From positions 141,443-205,442 of the forward strand of contig NZ_LVJH01000021.1 in NCBI RefSeq assembly GCF_001637205.1: DNA of 64,000 nucleotides, in the 5' to 3' direction. This stretch comes from Paenibacillus glacialis. Its GTDB lineage: Bacteria > Bacillota > Bacilli > Paenibacillales > Paenibacillaceae. Position numbers and translations under genes: made by a program. Shown here one piece after another: positions 1-8,616 of this stretch (the stretch's first letter is position 1; every line of letters starts with the position of its first letter). The notes beneath the pieces are model-generated. The model saw nothing but the letters and a program-made list of their open reading frames with translations, did not search any database and was not told the DNA's origin.

Positions 1-546
1 TTTATCGCGGCGGGTATGATCGCTGCCAGTTCACCTATTTCGGCTATTATTTTTACGATCTTCTTTATTAATATACGACATCTTTTACTAAGCGCAGCCG
101 TTGCTCCGCATCTCAAAGGGTTATCTTCTTGGAAGAATCTAGTCATCGGCTCTCAATTGACGGATGAGACATTCGGAGTGGCCATGAATCATGTAGCGAG
201 TGGTAAGAAATTGGGGTATCGTTGGATGTTGGGACTTAATATTACTGCATATCTGAACTGGCTACTAGCAACGATAGCAGGAGGGTTGCTTGGAAAGTGG
301 ATTCCTCATCCGGAAGTGTATGGACTTGATTTTGCCTTACCGGCAATGTTTATTGGGTTACTTGTACTTCAACTTCATAGTAGTAAAAAGGTATTGGTTC
401 CTATGATCGTAGCATTGAGCTCTGTATTGATCGTGATTGGCGCCAGTTATATATTTAGCGGAAGTATGGGAGTTATCATTGCGGCCGTAATTAGTTCAAC
501 GATAGGAGCTGTCATTCAGAAATGGACATCAGATGGAACATCTTAA
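1..546 (+). CDS. azlC: AzlC family branched-chain amino acid exporter subunit (5' end outside window)
   Basis: The reading frame is open from the first base, so the true start lies upstream. The visible part has about five hydrophobic segments and the AzlC-type stretch with LTDETFGVA near residue 55. AzlC is the large inner-membrane subunit of a two-part amino acid exporter (branched-chain amino acids and analogues such as azaleucine). The small partner AzlD follows, and its ATG lies 25 bases inside this gene, so the two are translationally coupled. Family assignment rests on sequence character plus the AzlD neighbour; the exported substrate is inferred. Confidence 0.85.
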   Translation, partial: FIAAGMIAASSPISAIIFTIFFINIRHLLLSAAVAPHLKGLSSWKNLVIGSQLTDETFGVAMNHVASGKKLGYRWMLGLNITAYLNWLLATIAGGLLGKWIPHPEVYGLDFALPAMFIGLLVLQLHSSKKVLVPMIVALSSVLIVIGASYIFSGSMGVIIAAVISSTIGAVIQKWTSDGTS

Positions 547-842
547 TTATAATAATGGGTTCTGCCCTTGTAACGTTAATTCCTCGCGTACTCCCATTAG
601 TTGTACTCAGTCGGTTTCAACTTCCTAATGGTCTAATTCGTTGGTTACAACATATCCCGGTTGCAGTCATGGCGGCATTAATTGCTCAAGAGTTGTTTAT
701 TGCAAATGGGAATTTTGCATTCAAGCAACTTGAGTGGTTAGCTGCACTTCCCACATTTGCAGTTGCCATATTCACTCGTAGCTTACTTGGAACTGTGATC
801 GTAGGACTGGTATCTATGATGTTACTTAGATGGTTGTTTTAA
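522..842 (+). CDS. azlD: AzlD family membrane protein, small exporter subunit
   Basis: 106 residues, the normal size for AzlD, with four hydrophobic segments and the family's early LIPRVLP motif around residues 19-25. It overlaps the end of azlC by 25 bases and is followed by a strong terminator, so azlCD forms the end of an operon. AzlD is required with AzlC for export of branched-chain amino acids across the cytoplasmic membrane. Nothing odd is visible in the sequence. Confidence 0.87.
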   Translation: MDIRWNILIIIMGSALVTLIPRVLPLVVLSRFQLPNGLIRWLQHIPVAVMAALIAQELFIANGNFAFKQLEWLAALPTFAVAIFTRSLLGTVIVGLVSMMLLRWLF

Positions 843-918
843 GTGGATTTAGGGATCATCCTCCCTCCACTCAAGAGATTGCCGATTCAATAGTAGTATA
901 TTTTAGATGGAAATAAGA

Positions 919-957
919 GAATGGACCGCCTACTTTCAGGCGGTCCATTCTTGCTTC
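919..957 (+). terminator. Rho-independent terminator after azlCD
   Basis: A perfect 13-bp stem (919-931 pairs with 938-950) with a 6-base loop, followed by a T-rich stretch. It ends the azlCD transcript. Confidence 0.8.
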
Positions 958-1013
958 ATTATCCTCAAATAGGTTAAGTGATCTCATTTAAAGAATAATT
1001 TAATACAGTACTG

Positions 1014-1071
1014 TTGACAATGAGGTACACACAATTTAAACTAATAGTTATTGATAAAGATTATCATTTGC
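1014..1071 (+). promoter_or_regulatory. Promoter with overlapping Fur-box-like operator
   Basis: TTGACA (1014-1019), a 17-base spacer and TAAACT (1037-1042) form a plausible sigma-A promoter. Bases 1053-1071 match the 19-bp Fur consensus GATAATGATAATCATTATC at 15 positions and would cover the transcription start. A further dyad, TGACAATAGTCA, lies at about 1074-1085. Iron-dependent repression of the downstream nitroreductase is inferred. Confidence 0.55.
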
Positions 1072-1137
1072 AATGACAATAGTCATAACATTTATATTAT
1101 TCTTACATAGCATCGTAAATAAGAGGAGGATCATCCC

Positions 1138-1677
1138 ATGGAATTAACACAATTGATTAAAGAAAGAAGATCTATTCAAATATTTGAGGAACGCGAGGTT
1201 TCACTAGATCTTGTAAAGGAACTATTGGACACGGCTGTATGGGTCCCTAACCATAGAATGACACAACCATGGCGGTTCGTAATTGTCCATGGGGAAGCAC
1301 GTAAGCGTATTGCTGAATTAAAAGGAAAACCTGGGGATGCTTCATTTAATGTGAATTACTATAATAAAATGATGGATGTTCCCATGTTTATTGCTGTAGT
1401 CATTAAGGAAAATCCTGTTATCGGTATTCGTGAAGAGGATTATTCCTCTGCGAGTTGTATCATCCAGAATTTGAGCTTACTTGCTTGGGAACAAGGCTTA
1501 GGTATGATATGGAAAAGTTATGGTCACATGCATGAAGCAGCGTACCGAGATGCATTAGGAATTCAACCTGGCGAAAGAGTCGTGGGTAGTCTTCATGTAG
1601 GATACGCGAGTCAAGTTCCAAATGCTCAACCAAGAATTCCAGCAACCGATCTAATCACAGTGATTGACCAAGCATAA
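1138..1677 (+). CDS. Nitroreductase family protein
   Basis: 179 residues, typical of the short FMN-dependent nitroreductases (YdjA/YfhC group). The N-terminal RRSIQIF motif (about residues 10-16) matches the family's phosphate-binding RRSxRxF, and the C-terminal half has the expected GLGMIWKSYG segment. These enzymes reduce nitro groups, quinones or flavins with NAD(P)H in the cytoplasm. The start is supported by an AAGAGGAGG site 8-10 bases upstream. The gene stands alone behind a promoter with a Fur-like box, suggesting iron-responsive expression. The physiological substrate cannot be told from the sequence. Confidence 0.85.
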   Translation: MELTQLIKERRSIQIFEEREVSLDLVKELLDTAVWVPNHRMTQPWRFVIVHGEARKRIAELKGKPGDASFNVNYYNKMMDVPMFIAVVIKENPVIGIREEDYSSASCIIQNLSLLAWEQGLGMIWKSYGHMHEAAYRDALGIQPGERVVGSLHVGYASQVPNAQPRIPATDLITVIDQA

Positions 1678-1922
1678 GCTTATATTAAATATACCTTTGT
1701 AACTAATTAGTCTTACGTGCGAGCATAAGATTTGAGATGAATGAAGCGAACCTATGGAATAAATGAGAGCGTGAGTGTCATCCTCGCAATCATCTGTTTC
1801 GTAGGTTTTTTTAATGTGTCAGAAAGAGTATCTAGTTCAAAGAATAAGAACGGGTTAAATAGAACAATAATATGGCTATGGAATAATTGTGAAGTCATTG
1901 GAATCCAAGAAGAGGTGATGTT

Positions 1923-2645
1923 TTGAATCAAGCGGATTTTGAAGAGGCTCGTAAAGCCGAAGCCATCTATCATAACGAGTTGTACAGTGATTATGAGATA
2001 TTAGAACCCGGAACGTGGTTGTCCAAGCCCAACCAGGTGGTCATGGAACTTCTAGATCGGCTGTTGGTACATAAGGATCATCTAAACGTTCTGGATCTAG
2101 GTTGTGGTGCCGGTCGCAACACGATTCCCATTGCGCTGCGACTTCAAGAGACGGCAAGTAAGGTGCTAGGGTTAGATTTACTATCTGAAGCCATCGATAA
2201 GCTACGTGCCAATGCCGATAAATACGGTGTTTCGGATGTCATTCAAGCTAAGGAAGTTGATGTTGAACACGCGGATATATCGAAAGAACATTACGACTAT
2301 ATTGTGGCATGCGGATGCCTCGAACACCTCTCCTCTGAGGTGGCGTTCTTACAGGTTCTCGAACGAATGAAGCAAGGTACCCGCATGGGTGGGATACACT
2401 GTATTATCCTGAACACGGAGATCCAGGAAGTGGAACGAGATACTGGTCGTGAGTTAGATACATTGATCGAGCTGAATCTACCGAAGGATAAGGCCGTTAC
2501 TATTTTTGAAAGAGTGTATCATGGTTGGAATGTACTCGAACAACAAAACGTAATTCGTTCGGTCGATGAGGAGAAATATGATACACCAACGCAGTTTCGT
2601 AGTCAGTCGATCACATTTGCTGTGCAGAAGATTAAAGAAATGTAG
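1923..2645 (+). CDS. Class I SAM-dependent methyltransferase
   Basis: 240 residues with motif I VLDLGCGAGRN at residues 56-66, which binds S-adenosylmethionine, an acidic loop residue after strand 2 (LGLDLL), and motif IV-like DYIVACGCLEHL near residue 125. The start is TTG, placed 5-6 bases after AGAGGTGATG. It is related in layout to tellurite/TehB-type and other small-molecule methyltransferases; the substrate is unknown. It is monocistronic and followed by a terminator. Confidence 0.8.
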   Translation: MNQADFEEARKAEAIYHNELYSDYEILEPGTWLSKPNQVVMELLDRLLVHKDHLNVLDLGCGAGRNTIPIALRLQETASKVLGLDLLSEAIDKLRANADKYGVSDVIQAKEVDVEHADISKEHYDYIVACGCLEHLSSEVAFLQVLERMKQGTRMGGIHCIILNTEIQEVERDTGRELDTLIELNLPKDKAVTIFERVYHGWNVLEQQNVIRSVDEEKYDTPTQFRSQSITFAVQKIKEM

Positions 2646-2661
2646 GATATGAATACATGAA

Positions 2662-2696
2662 ATGCTGATTGGGTAAATCCAGTCGGTATTTTTGTG
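2662..2696 (+). terminator. Rho-independent terminator
   Basis: Stem 2662-2672 with 2679-2689 (11 pairs including three G-U), followed by TTTTTGTGTG. It ends the methyltransferase transcript. Confidence 0.6.
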
Positions 2697-2839
2697 TGTG
2701 GAATAACTCTTATCCAATAAACTATATATAATTCCAGTTATCCTTTGCTTTGCGGTCTCTTTGTGTGTTCATGGTATACTGAAACTATTGTTTTTTGGAT
2801 GAATGTTTAGTTTTTATGAAGCGAAAGGGAGTTGAAGGA

Positions 2840-3514
2840 TTGAATGTCATACAGATAGGTCCATTGGTGCTGAATTTAGAATTACTCATTTTTATATTGT
2901 CTGCATTTATAGGTTATTTGGCCTTGAAATACCGTTTGAAGAAGGCTGCTGTTGCCGTTGATGGAAATGTTAGCGATAAATTTGTGAATGCACTCATCCT
3001 AGGTTTTGTGATATGGAAAGGTAGCTTAATTATTTTCGATCCCATGTCAGTAATTCAATATCCGATGTCTCTCTTATATTTCAGTGGTGGGGAGAAAGGC
3101 CTATGGTTGGCTATAACCATTTCCATTCTATATATTTGGATTCGTACACGGAAAGACGGTACCTCCATCATGATGAATCTGGATCTTTTACTGGCTGGCT
3201 GGATTGCAAGCAGCGTTATGTATCATCTCTTGCTCTTAACTCTAAACCGGGAAAATGTGTTATACCATTCACTAAATATCGTTCTAAATATCGTCCTCTC
3301 TTTATACTGTTACACTAGAAAAAAACCTGTATTTCTAAGCCGATTTATGATCTGGTACAGCGTGATTATGATCGGGGTATCTTTTGCTGAGAAGGATAGA
3401 ACGTTTTTTGTATTCGGTTTCACGAAGGTACAGATGATTTATTTCATTTTATTTATCATATTCTTATGGATAGATACCGCTTTGGATAAGGAACGTAGGG
3501 AGGAGGCTCATTGA
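2840..3514 (+). CDS. Integral membrane protein of a thiol-redox operon, Lgt-like N-terminus
   Basis: About 224 residues and six to seven hydrophobic segments. I chose the TTG at 2840 because GGGAG lies 8 bases upstream and the protein then begins MNVIQIGPLVLNLELL, which resembles the first helix of prolipoprotein diacylglyceryl transferase. The Lgt catalytic HGG region is not visible, so it is probably a non-enzymatic relative. An extended -10 (TGGTATACT, 2772-2780) lies upstream. Its stop overlaps the ccdA start by one base (TGATG), so it belongs to a three-gene unit with CcdA and a TlpA-type thioredoxin, suggesting a role in cell-surface thiol reduction. Confidence 0.7.
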   Translation: MNVIQIGPLVLNLELLIFILSAFIGYLALKYRLKKAAVAVDGNVSDKFVNALILGFVIWKGSLIIFDPMSVIQYPMSLLYFSGGEKGLWLAITISILYIWIRTRKDGTSIMMNLDLLLAGWIASSVMYHLLLLTLNRENVLYHSLNIVLNIVLSLYCYTRKKPVFLSRFMIWYSVIMIGVSFAEKDRTFFVFGFTKVQMIYFILFIIFLWIDTALDKERREEAH

Positions 3515-4230
3515 TGGAAAATGCAACAGTTATTGTAGCCCTAATTGCCGGAATTCTTTCTTTCCTTTCACCATGTGTGTTTCCACTGATTCCTGCTTAT
3601 GTATCACATTTAACGGGTTCATTTGTTCAAGATAATAAAATCAATGTTGAGAAAAAGTTACTTATGATGCGGTCTATCAGTTTCATTGTGGGATTTAGTG
3701 TGATATTCGTAGCCATGGGTGCTTCGGCAAGTTTCATCGGTCAATTTTTTAACGAAAACCGAGATCTCGTTGGAAAAATAAGTGGTCTACTTATCATTGT
3801 ATTTGGACTACAGATGGCAGGCGTGCTGACTTTGCGGTTTCTTATGTTTGAGAAAAAGTGGATCACCACGGATAATTCAAAAAAAGGAAATGTGAGCTCT
3901 TTTATTCTAGGATTGGCCTTTGGTTCTGGATGGACTCCATGTGTGGGGTTGGCGTTATCCTCCATATTACTGCTTGCTGGATCCACGGATACGATGTATA
4001 GCGGCATGTTATTATTATTTGTATATTCTATCGGATTAGGAATTCCTTTTCTTATTCTATCTTTTTTGATCACGCATTCATTAGGGCTTTTGAAAAAGAT
4101 AAACAGATGGTTACCGATGCTTTCTACCATTAATGGTTGGATCTTGGTTGTTATGGGATTGTTACTTTTCACGGGTAATTTACAAAAGATAAGCGCCTAT
4201 TTGGCACAATTCACAACATTTAGTTATTAA
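3514..4230 (+). CDS. ccdA: CcdA-type thiol-disulfide transporter
   Basis: About 238 residues with six membrane segments and the two hallmark cysteines in SPCVFPLIPAY (near residue 20) and WTPCVG (second half). CcdA passes reducing electrons from cytoplasmic thioredoxin across the membrane to extracytoplasmic thioredoxin-like proteins, for example in cytochrome c maturation or sporulation. The ATG overlaps the previous stop codon and follows GGGAGGAGG. The next gene encodes the likely recipient protein. Confidence 0.9.
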   Translation: MENATVIVALIAGILSFLSPCVFPLIPAYVSHLTGSFVQDNKINVEKKLLMMRSISFIVGFSVIFVAMGASASFIGQFFNENRDLVGKISGLLIIVFGLQMAGVLTLRFLMFEKKWITTDNSKKGNVSSFILGLAFGSGWTPCVGLALSSILLLAGSTDTMYSGMLLLFVYSIGLGIPFLILSFLITHSLGLLKKINRWLPMLSTINGWILVVMGLLLFTGNLQKISAYLAQFTTFSY

Positions 4231-4243
4231 GAAAGGGGTCCAT

Positions 4244-4789
4244 ATGCGGAAAAACGGTATTGCAATCATAATATTACTGATTTTAGTCGTGTGGGGAGTC
4301 TACGATTACACAAAGGATAATGGAACACCAAATGAGCAAACGAGTTCAGCAGGGGTAAAGGTAGGCATTAAAAAAGGTGATACAGCACCCGATTTTAAGT
4401 TACTTACGTTGGATGAGAAACAGATGAAACTTTCAGAATTCGCAGGCAAGAAAGTGATATTGAACTTCTGGGCTACTTGGTGTCCTCCTTGCAGAGTTGA
4501 AATGCCACACATGGAGAAATTGTACAAGGATTATGAGGAAGATGTAGTGGTGTTATCCGTAAATTTAACACAAACCGAAAAAAACCAGAGTGATGTTATA
4601 GCGTTTGTTGAAGATTTCGGACTAACGTTTCCGGTCGTGATGGATATAGAGGGCGACGTCGCTACTACATATCAAATTTTCACATATCCGACGACTTATA
4701 TTATTGATTCTCAAGGCATTATTCAGGAGATTTTTAAAGGTGCAATTAATTATGAGATTATGGAAAAGGCAATAACCAAAGTAAATTAA
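4244..4789 (+). CDS. Membrane-anchored TlpA/ResA-like thioredoxin
   Basis: 181 residues with one N-terminal membrane anchor (about residues 4-20) and a thioredoxin fold carrying WCPPC (Cys80 and Cys83). Cis-proline-type YPTTYIID follows near residue 160. Proteins of this family reduce disulfides outside the membrane, typically apocytochrome c in the ResA case, receiving electrons from CcdA. It starts 14 bases after ccdA with AAAGGGG as ribosome site. The exact client protein is not evident. Confidence 0.88.
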   Translation: MRKNGIAIIILLILVVWGVYDYTKDNGTPNEQTSSAGVKVGIKKGDTAPDFKLLTLDEKQMKLSEFAGKKVILNFWATWCPPCRVEMPHMEKLYKDYEEDVVVLSVNLTQTEKNQSDVIAFVEDFGLTFPVVMDIEGDVATTYQIFTYPTTYIIDSQGIIQEIFKGAINYEIMEKAITKVN

Positions 4790-4886
4790 AAAGGCGAGTT
4801 AGTGGAATTGTTCACTACATTAATTGTTAAACGGTAAAAGATTTTGGTAAAATGAACAGATCAAAACCCCGAAGGGAAGACTACAT

Positions 4887-5347
4887 ATGCATACAAAAAC
4901 CGAAAAAGAGAAAATGATCGATGGGGAATTATATATTGCTGGAGACCCACAATTAACGCAAGACCGTGAGAATGCTAGAAAATTAACTCGGTTATATAAT
5001 CAAACAATTTTGAGTGTGTTATTCTAGACGTATGTGAAGTTCGTATCGGCGATAATTGTTTCATTGCACCAGGTGTACATATCTATACTGCGACGCATCC
5101 ATTAAATCCTTATGAGCGAAGTAATGGGACAGAGTATGGTAAACCTGTGACGATAGGTAATAATGTATGGATTGGTGGAGGTTCGATCATCAATCCTGGT
5201 GTTACGATTGGTGACAATGTGGTTATAGCCTCTGGTTCAGTGGTCACGAAAGATGTCCCTAATGATGTGGTCGTTGGAGGCAATCCAGCTCGATTCATTA
5301 AACAAATAGACGTTAGTAATCCTGACTCCAACAATAAGATGTTGTGA
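4887..5347 (+). pseudogene. maa: Maltose O-acetyltransferase remnant with internal deletion
   Basis: The first 46 codons (TEKEKMIDGELYIAGDP...) are a typical maltose/galactoside acetyltransferase N-terminus, ending in a stop at about 5027. In another frame from about 5010 the sequence resumes with [19 protein letters not shown] and continues through the left-handed beta-helix hexapeptides to the end ([13 protein letters not shown]). About 50 codons are missing and the frame is shifted at the junction. The deleted part contains the start of the beta-helix, so no active enzyme is expected. Confidence 0.8.
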
Positions 5348-5399
5348 ACACGAAGTGATAGCAGGAAAATATACATCTTAATTATCAAGGATGTATTTG

Positions 5400-5689
5400 T
5401 TGAAATTTAAAAATGACTATGATACGATACTTTTAAGTTGATGATTGGAGTGAAAAGTATATGTAGGATTTCTTGCAAACAATGTAAATGAATAAAACAC
5501 GGACTGCGATTTTTCGCATGTTTTATTTTTTATATGCAAGAAAGTTACTATATCTTTTCACTTAAATAATATATCCTAATCTAACTCTATCTTCATATGC
5601 ATTGGGGAGGGTTGGATTATGTATTTATTTGAGCTACAAGAAAGTAACTTTCTTGTAGCTCTTATTTTTTTATACAGGAGGATATTTGT
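5400..5689 (+). promoter_or_regulatory. Attenuator leader of the ABC-F gene with two terminators, antiterminator and short leader ORFs
   Basis: A promoter TTGAAA (5400-5405), 17 bases, TACGAT (5423-5428) starts a leader of about 255 bases. It contains a start-stop codon pair ATG TAG (5461-5466) behind GGAG. Hairpin 1 is 5492-5499/5519-5526 plus 5505-5509/5514-5518, with a CGGAC bulge and a T run. A strong terminator hairpin 2 has a 15-bp stem (5631-5645/5647-5661), then T-rich sequence. Bases 5537-5549 pair perfectly over 13 bp with 5643-5655 and would disrupt hairpin 2. This is the layout of ribosome-mediated attenuation known for antibiotic-inducible ABC-F genes. Confidence 0.75.
5488..5565 (+). 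CDS. Putative leader peptide 1 (25 aa)
   Basis: ATG at 5488 opens a 25-codon frame that runs through hairpin 1 and ends in the antiterminator strand. Its ribosome site is weak, so it is less certain than the second leader ORF. If translated, a ribosome stalled on it would melt hairpin 1 and could alter pairing of 5537-5549. The overlapping ATG TAA at 5482 could also recruit ribosomes. Confidence 0.4.
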   Translation: MNKTRTAIFRMFYFLYARKLLYLFT

Positions 5690-5699
5690 ATGTCATTAA
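5619..5699 (+). CDS. Putative leader peptide 2 (26 aa) spanning the terminator
   Basis: ATG at 5619 lies 7 bases after GGGGAGGG, a better ribosome site than most genes here. The 26-codon frame runs through the whole of hairpin 2 and ends inside the ABC-F coding start (TAA 5697-5699), so ribosome progress on it is directly coupled to terminator folding and to initiation at 5690. No known family; assignment as a regulatory leader is from position. Confidence 0.5.
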   Translation: MYLFELQESNFLVALIFLYRRIFVCH

Positions 5700-7168
5700 T
5701 TAATGTTACAAACCTGACGTTTGCCTATGAGGGCAGTTACGATAATATATTTGAAAATGTAAGTTTTCAAATCGATACCGATTGGAAATTAGGTTTTACG
5801 GGAAGAAACGGTAGAGGTAAGACATCATTTCTCAATTTGTTGCTAGGTAAATATGAATACAGCGGAAATATATCTGCTCATGTTAGTTTTGAATATTTCC
5901 CTTTCCATGTCGAAAACAAGCAAAGTAATACGATTGAAGTAATCAACGATATTTTCCCGGATTATATTCACTGGAAGCTCATGCGTGAGCTTTCATTACT
6001 AAAGGTTTCTGATGATATTTTATATAGATCTTTTGATTCATTGTCTAACGGAGAGCAAACGAAAGTATTACTGGCTGCATTATTTATAAAGGACAATAGT
6101 TTTCTGTTGATAGATGAACCAACCAACCATCTTGACATGACTGCAAGAAAACTTGTCAGTGATTATCTCAAAACCAAAAGTGGATATATTCTGGTATCTC
6201 ACGATAGATCATTCCTTGATAATTGCGTAGACCACACCCTTTCCATCAATAAGACCAACATAGAAATTCAAAAAGGTAATTTCTCCGCTTGGTGGGAAAA
6301 TAAAATGAGACAGGATAACTTTGAGCGTGCAGAGAATGAGAAACTTAGAAGAGACATTAAACGGTTATCGGGTTCCGCTAAACGAACGGGTAACTGGTCG
6401 CACGAAGTGGAAAAAACCAAAAATGGAACAAGAAATTCCGGTTCAAAAGTAGATAAAGGTTATATTGGCCATAAGGCTGCTAAAATGATGAAACGCTCTA
6501 AATCAATTGAACAAAGACAGCTATCTGCCATTGATGAAAAGTCTAAACTCCTTAAAAATATCGAAAACTCAGACAGCTTAGAGATTTCACAACTTGACTT
6601 TCATAAAAACCTGCTTGCTGAGCTAGATCATGTTTCTATTTATTATGGTGAGAAAATGGTTTGTGAAGATATAAGTTTTACAATTGAGCAAGGGATGCGA
6701 ATAGCACTTGCGGGTAAAAACGGATCAGGAAAATCGAGTATTATCAAACTTATTTGCAGCGAGGATTTAAATTATACAGGTAACTTCATGAAGGATAGTC
6801 AGTTGAAAATATCCTATGTATCACAAGATACATCTCATCTTTATGGGAATTTATCTGACTACGCTGTAAATAACGGGATTGATGAAAGCCTATTTAAATC
6901 GATTTTAAGAAAACTTGATTTCTCCAGAGTTCAATTAGAGAAGGATATATCAGATTTTAGTGGAGGGCAAAAAAAGAAAGTATTGATTGCAAAAAGTCTT
7001 AGTGAGAATGTTCATTTACACATTTGGGATGAGCCGCTTAATTTTATTGATATTATATCTCGTATGCAGATTGAAGAGTTACTGCTTGAATACGCACCAA
7101 CCATTCTTTTTGTGGAGCATGACAGAGAATTTTGCAACAATGTTGCAACAGAAATCATTGATCTCTAG
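5690..7168 (+). CDS. ABC-F ribosomal protection protein, Lsa/CplR type
   Basis: 492 residues with two ABC domains and no membrane segments. Domain 1: Walker A GRNGRGKT (38-45), signature LSNGEQ (118-123), Walker B LLIDEPTNHLD (139-149). A charged linker of about 100 residues (200-305) is the antibiotic-resistance arm. Domain 2: Walker A GKNGSGKS (342-349), FSGGQ (423-427) and a divergent Walker B with WDEPLNFID. The opening and domain 1 resemble the Lsa/CplR group, which binds the ribosomal E site and dislodges lincosamides, streptogramin A and pleuromutilins. AGGAGG lies 8 bases upstream. Expression is probably drug-induced through the attenuator in front of it. The exact drug spectrum is inferred. 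Confidence 0.88.
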   Translation: MSLINVTNLTFAYEGSYDNIFENVSFQIDTDWKLGFTGRNGRGKTSFLNLLLGKYEYSGNISAHVSFEYFPFHVENKQSNTIEVINDIFPDYIHWKLMRELSLLKVSDDILYRSFDSLSNGEQTKVLLAALFIKDNSFLLIDEPTNHLDMTARKLVSDYLKTKSGYILVSHDRSFLDNCVDHTLSINKTNIEIQKGNFSAWWENKMRQDNFERAENEKLRRDIKRLSGSAKRTGNWSHEVEKTKNGTRNSGSKVDKGYIGHKAAKMMKRSKSIEQRQLSAIDEKSKLLKNIENSDSLEISQLDFHKNLLAELDHVSIYYGEKMVCEDISFTIEQGMRIALAGKNGSGKSSIIKLICSEDLNYTGNFMKDSQLKISYVSQDTSHLYGNLSDYAVNNGIDESLFKSILRKLDFSRVQLEKDISDFSGGQKKKVLIAKSLSENVHLHIWDEPLNFIDIISRMQIEELLLEYAPTILFVEHDREFCNNVATEIIDL

Positions 7169-7292
7169 CCTGTGGTCTGTTGATACAGATCATTCCTATG
7201 TTTTAATACTCGAGATAAGAGAACAGGACATATAGATGTCCAGTTAGGTATGCTATGATCTTGAAATAACAGTCCGAACAAAGGAGATACAG

Positions 7293-8402
7293 ATGGCAGA
7301 ACCATTGAAACACATGTATAATGAACAATTTTTAAGAGGATTTAGCGAAAAGATACACGATGTTTATGATGCTTTTGATATAGATGGATTTATGGATACA
7401 GCGATGGATGACACATGGGAAGCACTTGAATTGAAAGCTCGAATGAGACGGATTACAATATCACTCGGGACATTTCTACCTCCTGGGTATAAAGATGCAC
7501 TGAACGTACTATTCAAGATTGATAATTCATGTATCGGATTTCCATATTTGTTCTTCCCAGATTTCGTGGAGGTGTATGGTCAGGGTGAGGAGCATTGGGC
7601 ACTTTCGATGAAAGCGTTAGAGCGATTCACATCGAAATCATCTGCGGAATTTGCAGTGAGACCTTTTCTACTTCGTGATCCAGTGCGGATGATGTCTCAA
7701 ATGTTGAAATGGGCGGGACATCCACAGGAGCATGTTCGTCGTCTTGCAAGTGAGGGCTGTCGCCCGCGTCTGCCGTGGGGACAGGCATTACCGATGTTCA
7801 AGCATGATCCATCGCCAATCCTTCCAGTCCTTGAGCTGTTGAAGGCAGATCCATCACTGTATGTGCGTAAGAGTGTTGCCAACAATCTAAATGACATCGT
7901 GAAAGATCATCCTTCCGTCGTGATTGATATATCAAGGCGCTGGAAAGGTATGAATCCACACACAGACTGGATCGTACGACACGGCTGTCGGACCTTAATT
8001 CGAAAGGCTGATCCTGAAATTATGTCGTTGTTCGGATATGCAGAACCGATGGAAGGAACCGCATCCATTTCTACCTTTGCATCGCTGTCGGTTCAACCAA
8101 CAACTGTACCTATTGGAGGTATAACTGAGCTACGATACGAACTTCACATTCAGGATGGCGAACAAGCACATATCCGAGTCGAATACGGAATTGATTTCGT
8201 GAAAGCAAAAGGAAATACATCGCGCAAATCATTCCTATTGTCAGACAAAACCGTACCTGGTGGCACCATTCTTAAAGGCGTGCGTAATCACAACTGGATG
8301 GACTTAACAACCCGCCGGCATTATCCTGGTGAGCACCGGATTTCACTATTAGTCAACGGACGTGAAGTAGCTAATGGAATGGTAGATATCATAGAAACAT
8401 AA
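7293..8402 (+). CDS. alkC: AlkC-type DNA alkylation repair glycosylase
   Basis: 369 residues. Residues 1-250 are helical HEAT-like repeats with the segments HPQEHVRRLASEGCRPRLPW and VRKSVANNLNDI, typical of the AlkC/AlkD superfamily. Residues about 262-369 form a beta-rich Ig-like domain seen in one AlkC subgroup. These enzymes excise N3- and N7-alkylated bases without base flipping. ATG follows AAAGGAG. It stands alone between the ABC-F gene and a terminator. Function is from family; specificity for 3-methyladenine-type lesions is inferred. Confidence 0.82.
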   Translation: MAEPLKHMYNEQFLRGFSEKIHDVYDAFDIDGFMDTAMDDTWEALELKARMRRITISLGTFLPPGYKDALNVLFKIDNSCIGFPYLFFPDFVEVYGQGEEHWALSMKALERFTSKSSAEFAVRPFLLRDPVRMMSQMLKWAGHPQEHVRRLASEGCRPRLPWGQALPMFKHDPSPILPVLELLKADPSLYVRKSVANNLNDIVKDHPSVVIDISRRWKGMNPHTDWIVRHGCRTLIRKADPEIMSLFGYAEPMEGTASISTFASLSVQPTTVPIGGITELRYELHIQDGEQAHIRVEYGIDFVKAKGNTSRKSFLLSDKTVPGGTILKGVRNHNWMDLTTRRHYPGEHRISLLVNGREVANGMVDIIET

Positions 8403-8538
8403 TGTGTAATTGTGTAGGGATTGTGGCTATCCTTAATCTTGCGTATGATGAAGTAGATCTAACTAAGATTCAATTTCAAGACGTTCTATACGTTGAAGGC
8501 GACACTAAAAAGAAGTAATTGAAACTATAAAGTAATAA

Positions 8539-8575
8539 CAAAAGAACCCTATTAAATAAGGGTTCTTTTGCTTTT
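8539..8575. terminator. Bidirectional terminator between alkC and the sugar dehydrogenase gene
   Basis: A 12-bp perfect stem (8539-8550 with 8559-8570) flanked by A and T runs, serving the two convergent genes. Confidence 0.75.
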
Positions 8576-8616
8576 TGCTATGTGCAGAATTGTGTTTCAT
8601 TTAATTTGACCGATTG

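Noticed and set aside
1741..1926. 61-codon ORF before the methyltransferase
   Set aside because: No ribosome site, composition unlike a protein, overlapping frames on both strands.
8402..8518. 38-codon ORF after alkC with a LytTR-like phrase (TKIQFQDVLYVEG)
   Set aside because: No ribosome site and too short to separate a LytTR remnant from chance.
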